NCBI GenBank assembly: GCA_024409165.1
Contig: JAKSUE010000010.1
Location: forward strand, 1-12,880
Origin: an archaeon
GTDB lineage: Archaea > Methanobacteriota > Methanobacteria > Methanobacteriales > Methanobacteriaceae
Direction: 5' to 3'
DNA length: 12,880 nt
Shown: piece after piece, positions 12,867 to 12,880 of the stretch
Layout: each line of letters begins with the position of its first letter
How positions within the stretch are numbered: the first letter of the stretch is position 1
Translations under genes and position numbers: made by a program
Notes under the pieces: model-generated
Database searches by the model: none
What the model was told of the DNA's origin: nothing
What the model saw: only the letters and a program-made list of their open reading frames with translations

Positions 12867-12876
12867 TTTTATATAA
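12867..12876 (-). promoter_or_regulatory. TATA-like sequence before the YbjQ gene
   Basis: TTATATAAAA on the minus strand, about 20-29 bases before the ATG. It is a good TATA match, but a start 25 bases on would leave no room for the ribosome-binding site, so the real promoter may lie beyond the window edge. Confidence 0.25.
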
Positions 12877-12880
12877 TTAT

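Overview
This window looks like chromosome from a very AT-rich methanogenic archaeon of the order Methanobacteriales, most likely Methanobrevibacter or a close relative. The evidence is: an archaeal TATA-binding protein; a FEN-1 nuclease with a PCNA-binding tail; homocitrate synthase and homoaconitase-type proteins of the coenzyme B pathway; the short archaeal form of S-adenosylhomocysteine hydrolase; Shine-Dalgarno sites matching (A)GGTGAT or GGAGG; and several TTG starts. From memory, the series AdoHcy hydrolase, FEN, aconitase-like protein, homocitrate synthase, TBP and SerB is also clustered in Methanothermobacter, so the backbone is probably an old conserved neighbourhood. I see no rRNA, tRNA, CRISPR, IS element or phage gene.

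Layout. Positions 1-2240 (+ strand): ahcY, a DUF2119-like gene with a zinc-peptidase-like signature, and a doubtful 36-codon ORF. Positions 2305-4672 (- strand): fen and aksD (an aconitase-family large subunit), both read leftward. Positions 4873-6551: a convergent, overlapping pair of membrane-protein genes, an ion-transporter-superfamily permease (+) and a YczE-like protein (-). These sit between aksD and aksA and may be an insertion. Positions 6711-8618 (- strand): aksA (homocitrate synthase) and a CYTH/CyaB gene. Positions 8619-9010: a non-coding divergent region with an array of palindromic TATA-like elements. Positions 9011-11302 (+ strand): a tbp-serB pair, in which the SerB phosphatase is fused through an acidic and then basic linker to a long archaeal coiled-coil domain. 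Positions 11303-11601: non-coding. Positions 11602-12847 (- strand): two YbjQ/UPF0145 paralogs, one stand-alone and one fused to a membrane domain.

How they work together. AksA and AksD act in succession in 2-oxoacid chain elongation towards 2-oxosuberate, the precursor of the 7-mercaptoheptanoyl part of coenzyme B. AhcY recycles S-adenosylhomocysteine from methylation. Fen serves Okazaki-fragment maturation and repair. TBP is the general transcription factor and is probably co-transcribed with serB, from which it is separated by only 12 bases.

The most unusual points are: the SerB/coiled-coil fusion; the membrane/YbjQ fusion, whose gene carries a tandem duplication at each end; the palindromic TATA-like arrays upstream of tbp/cyaB and of aksA; the repeated placement of stop codons in the loop of a 3' hairpin (ahcY, fen, aksA, cyaB); and the metallopeptidase-like motifs in the DUF2119 protein. 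All calls come from reading the sequence; no searches were run.
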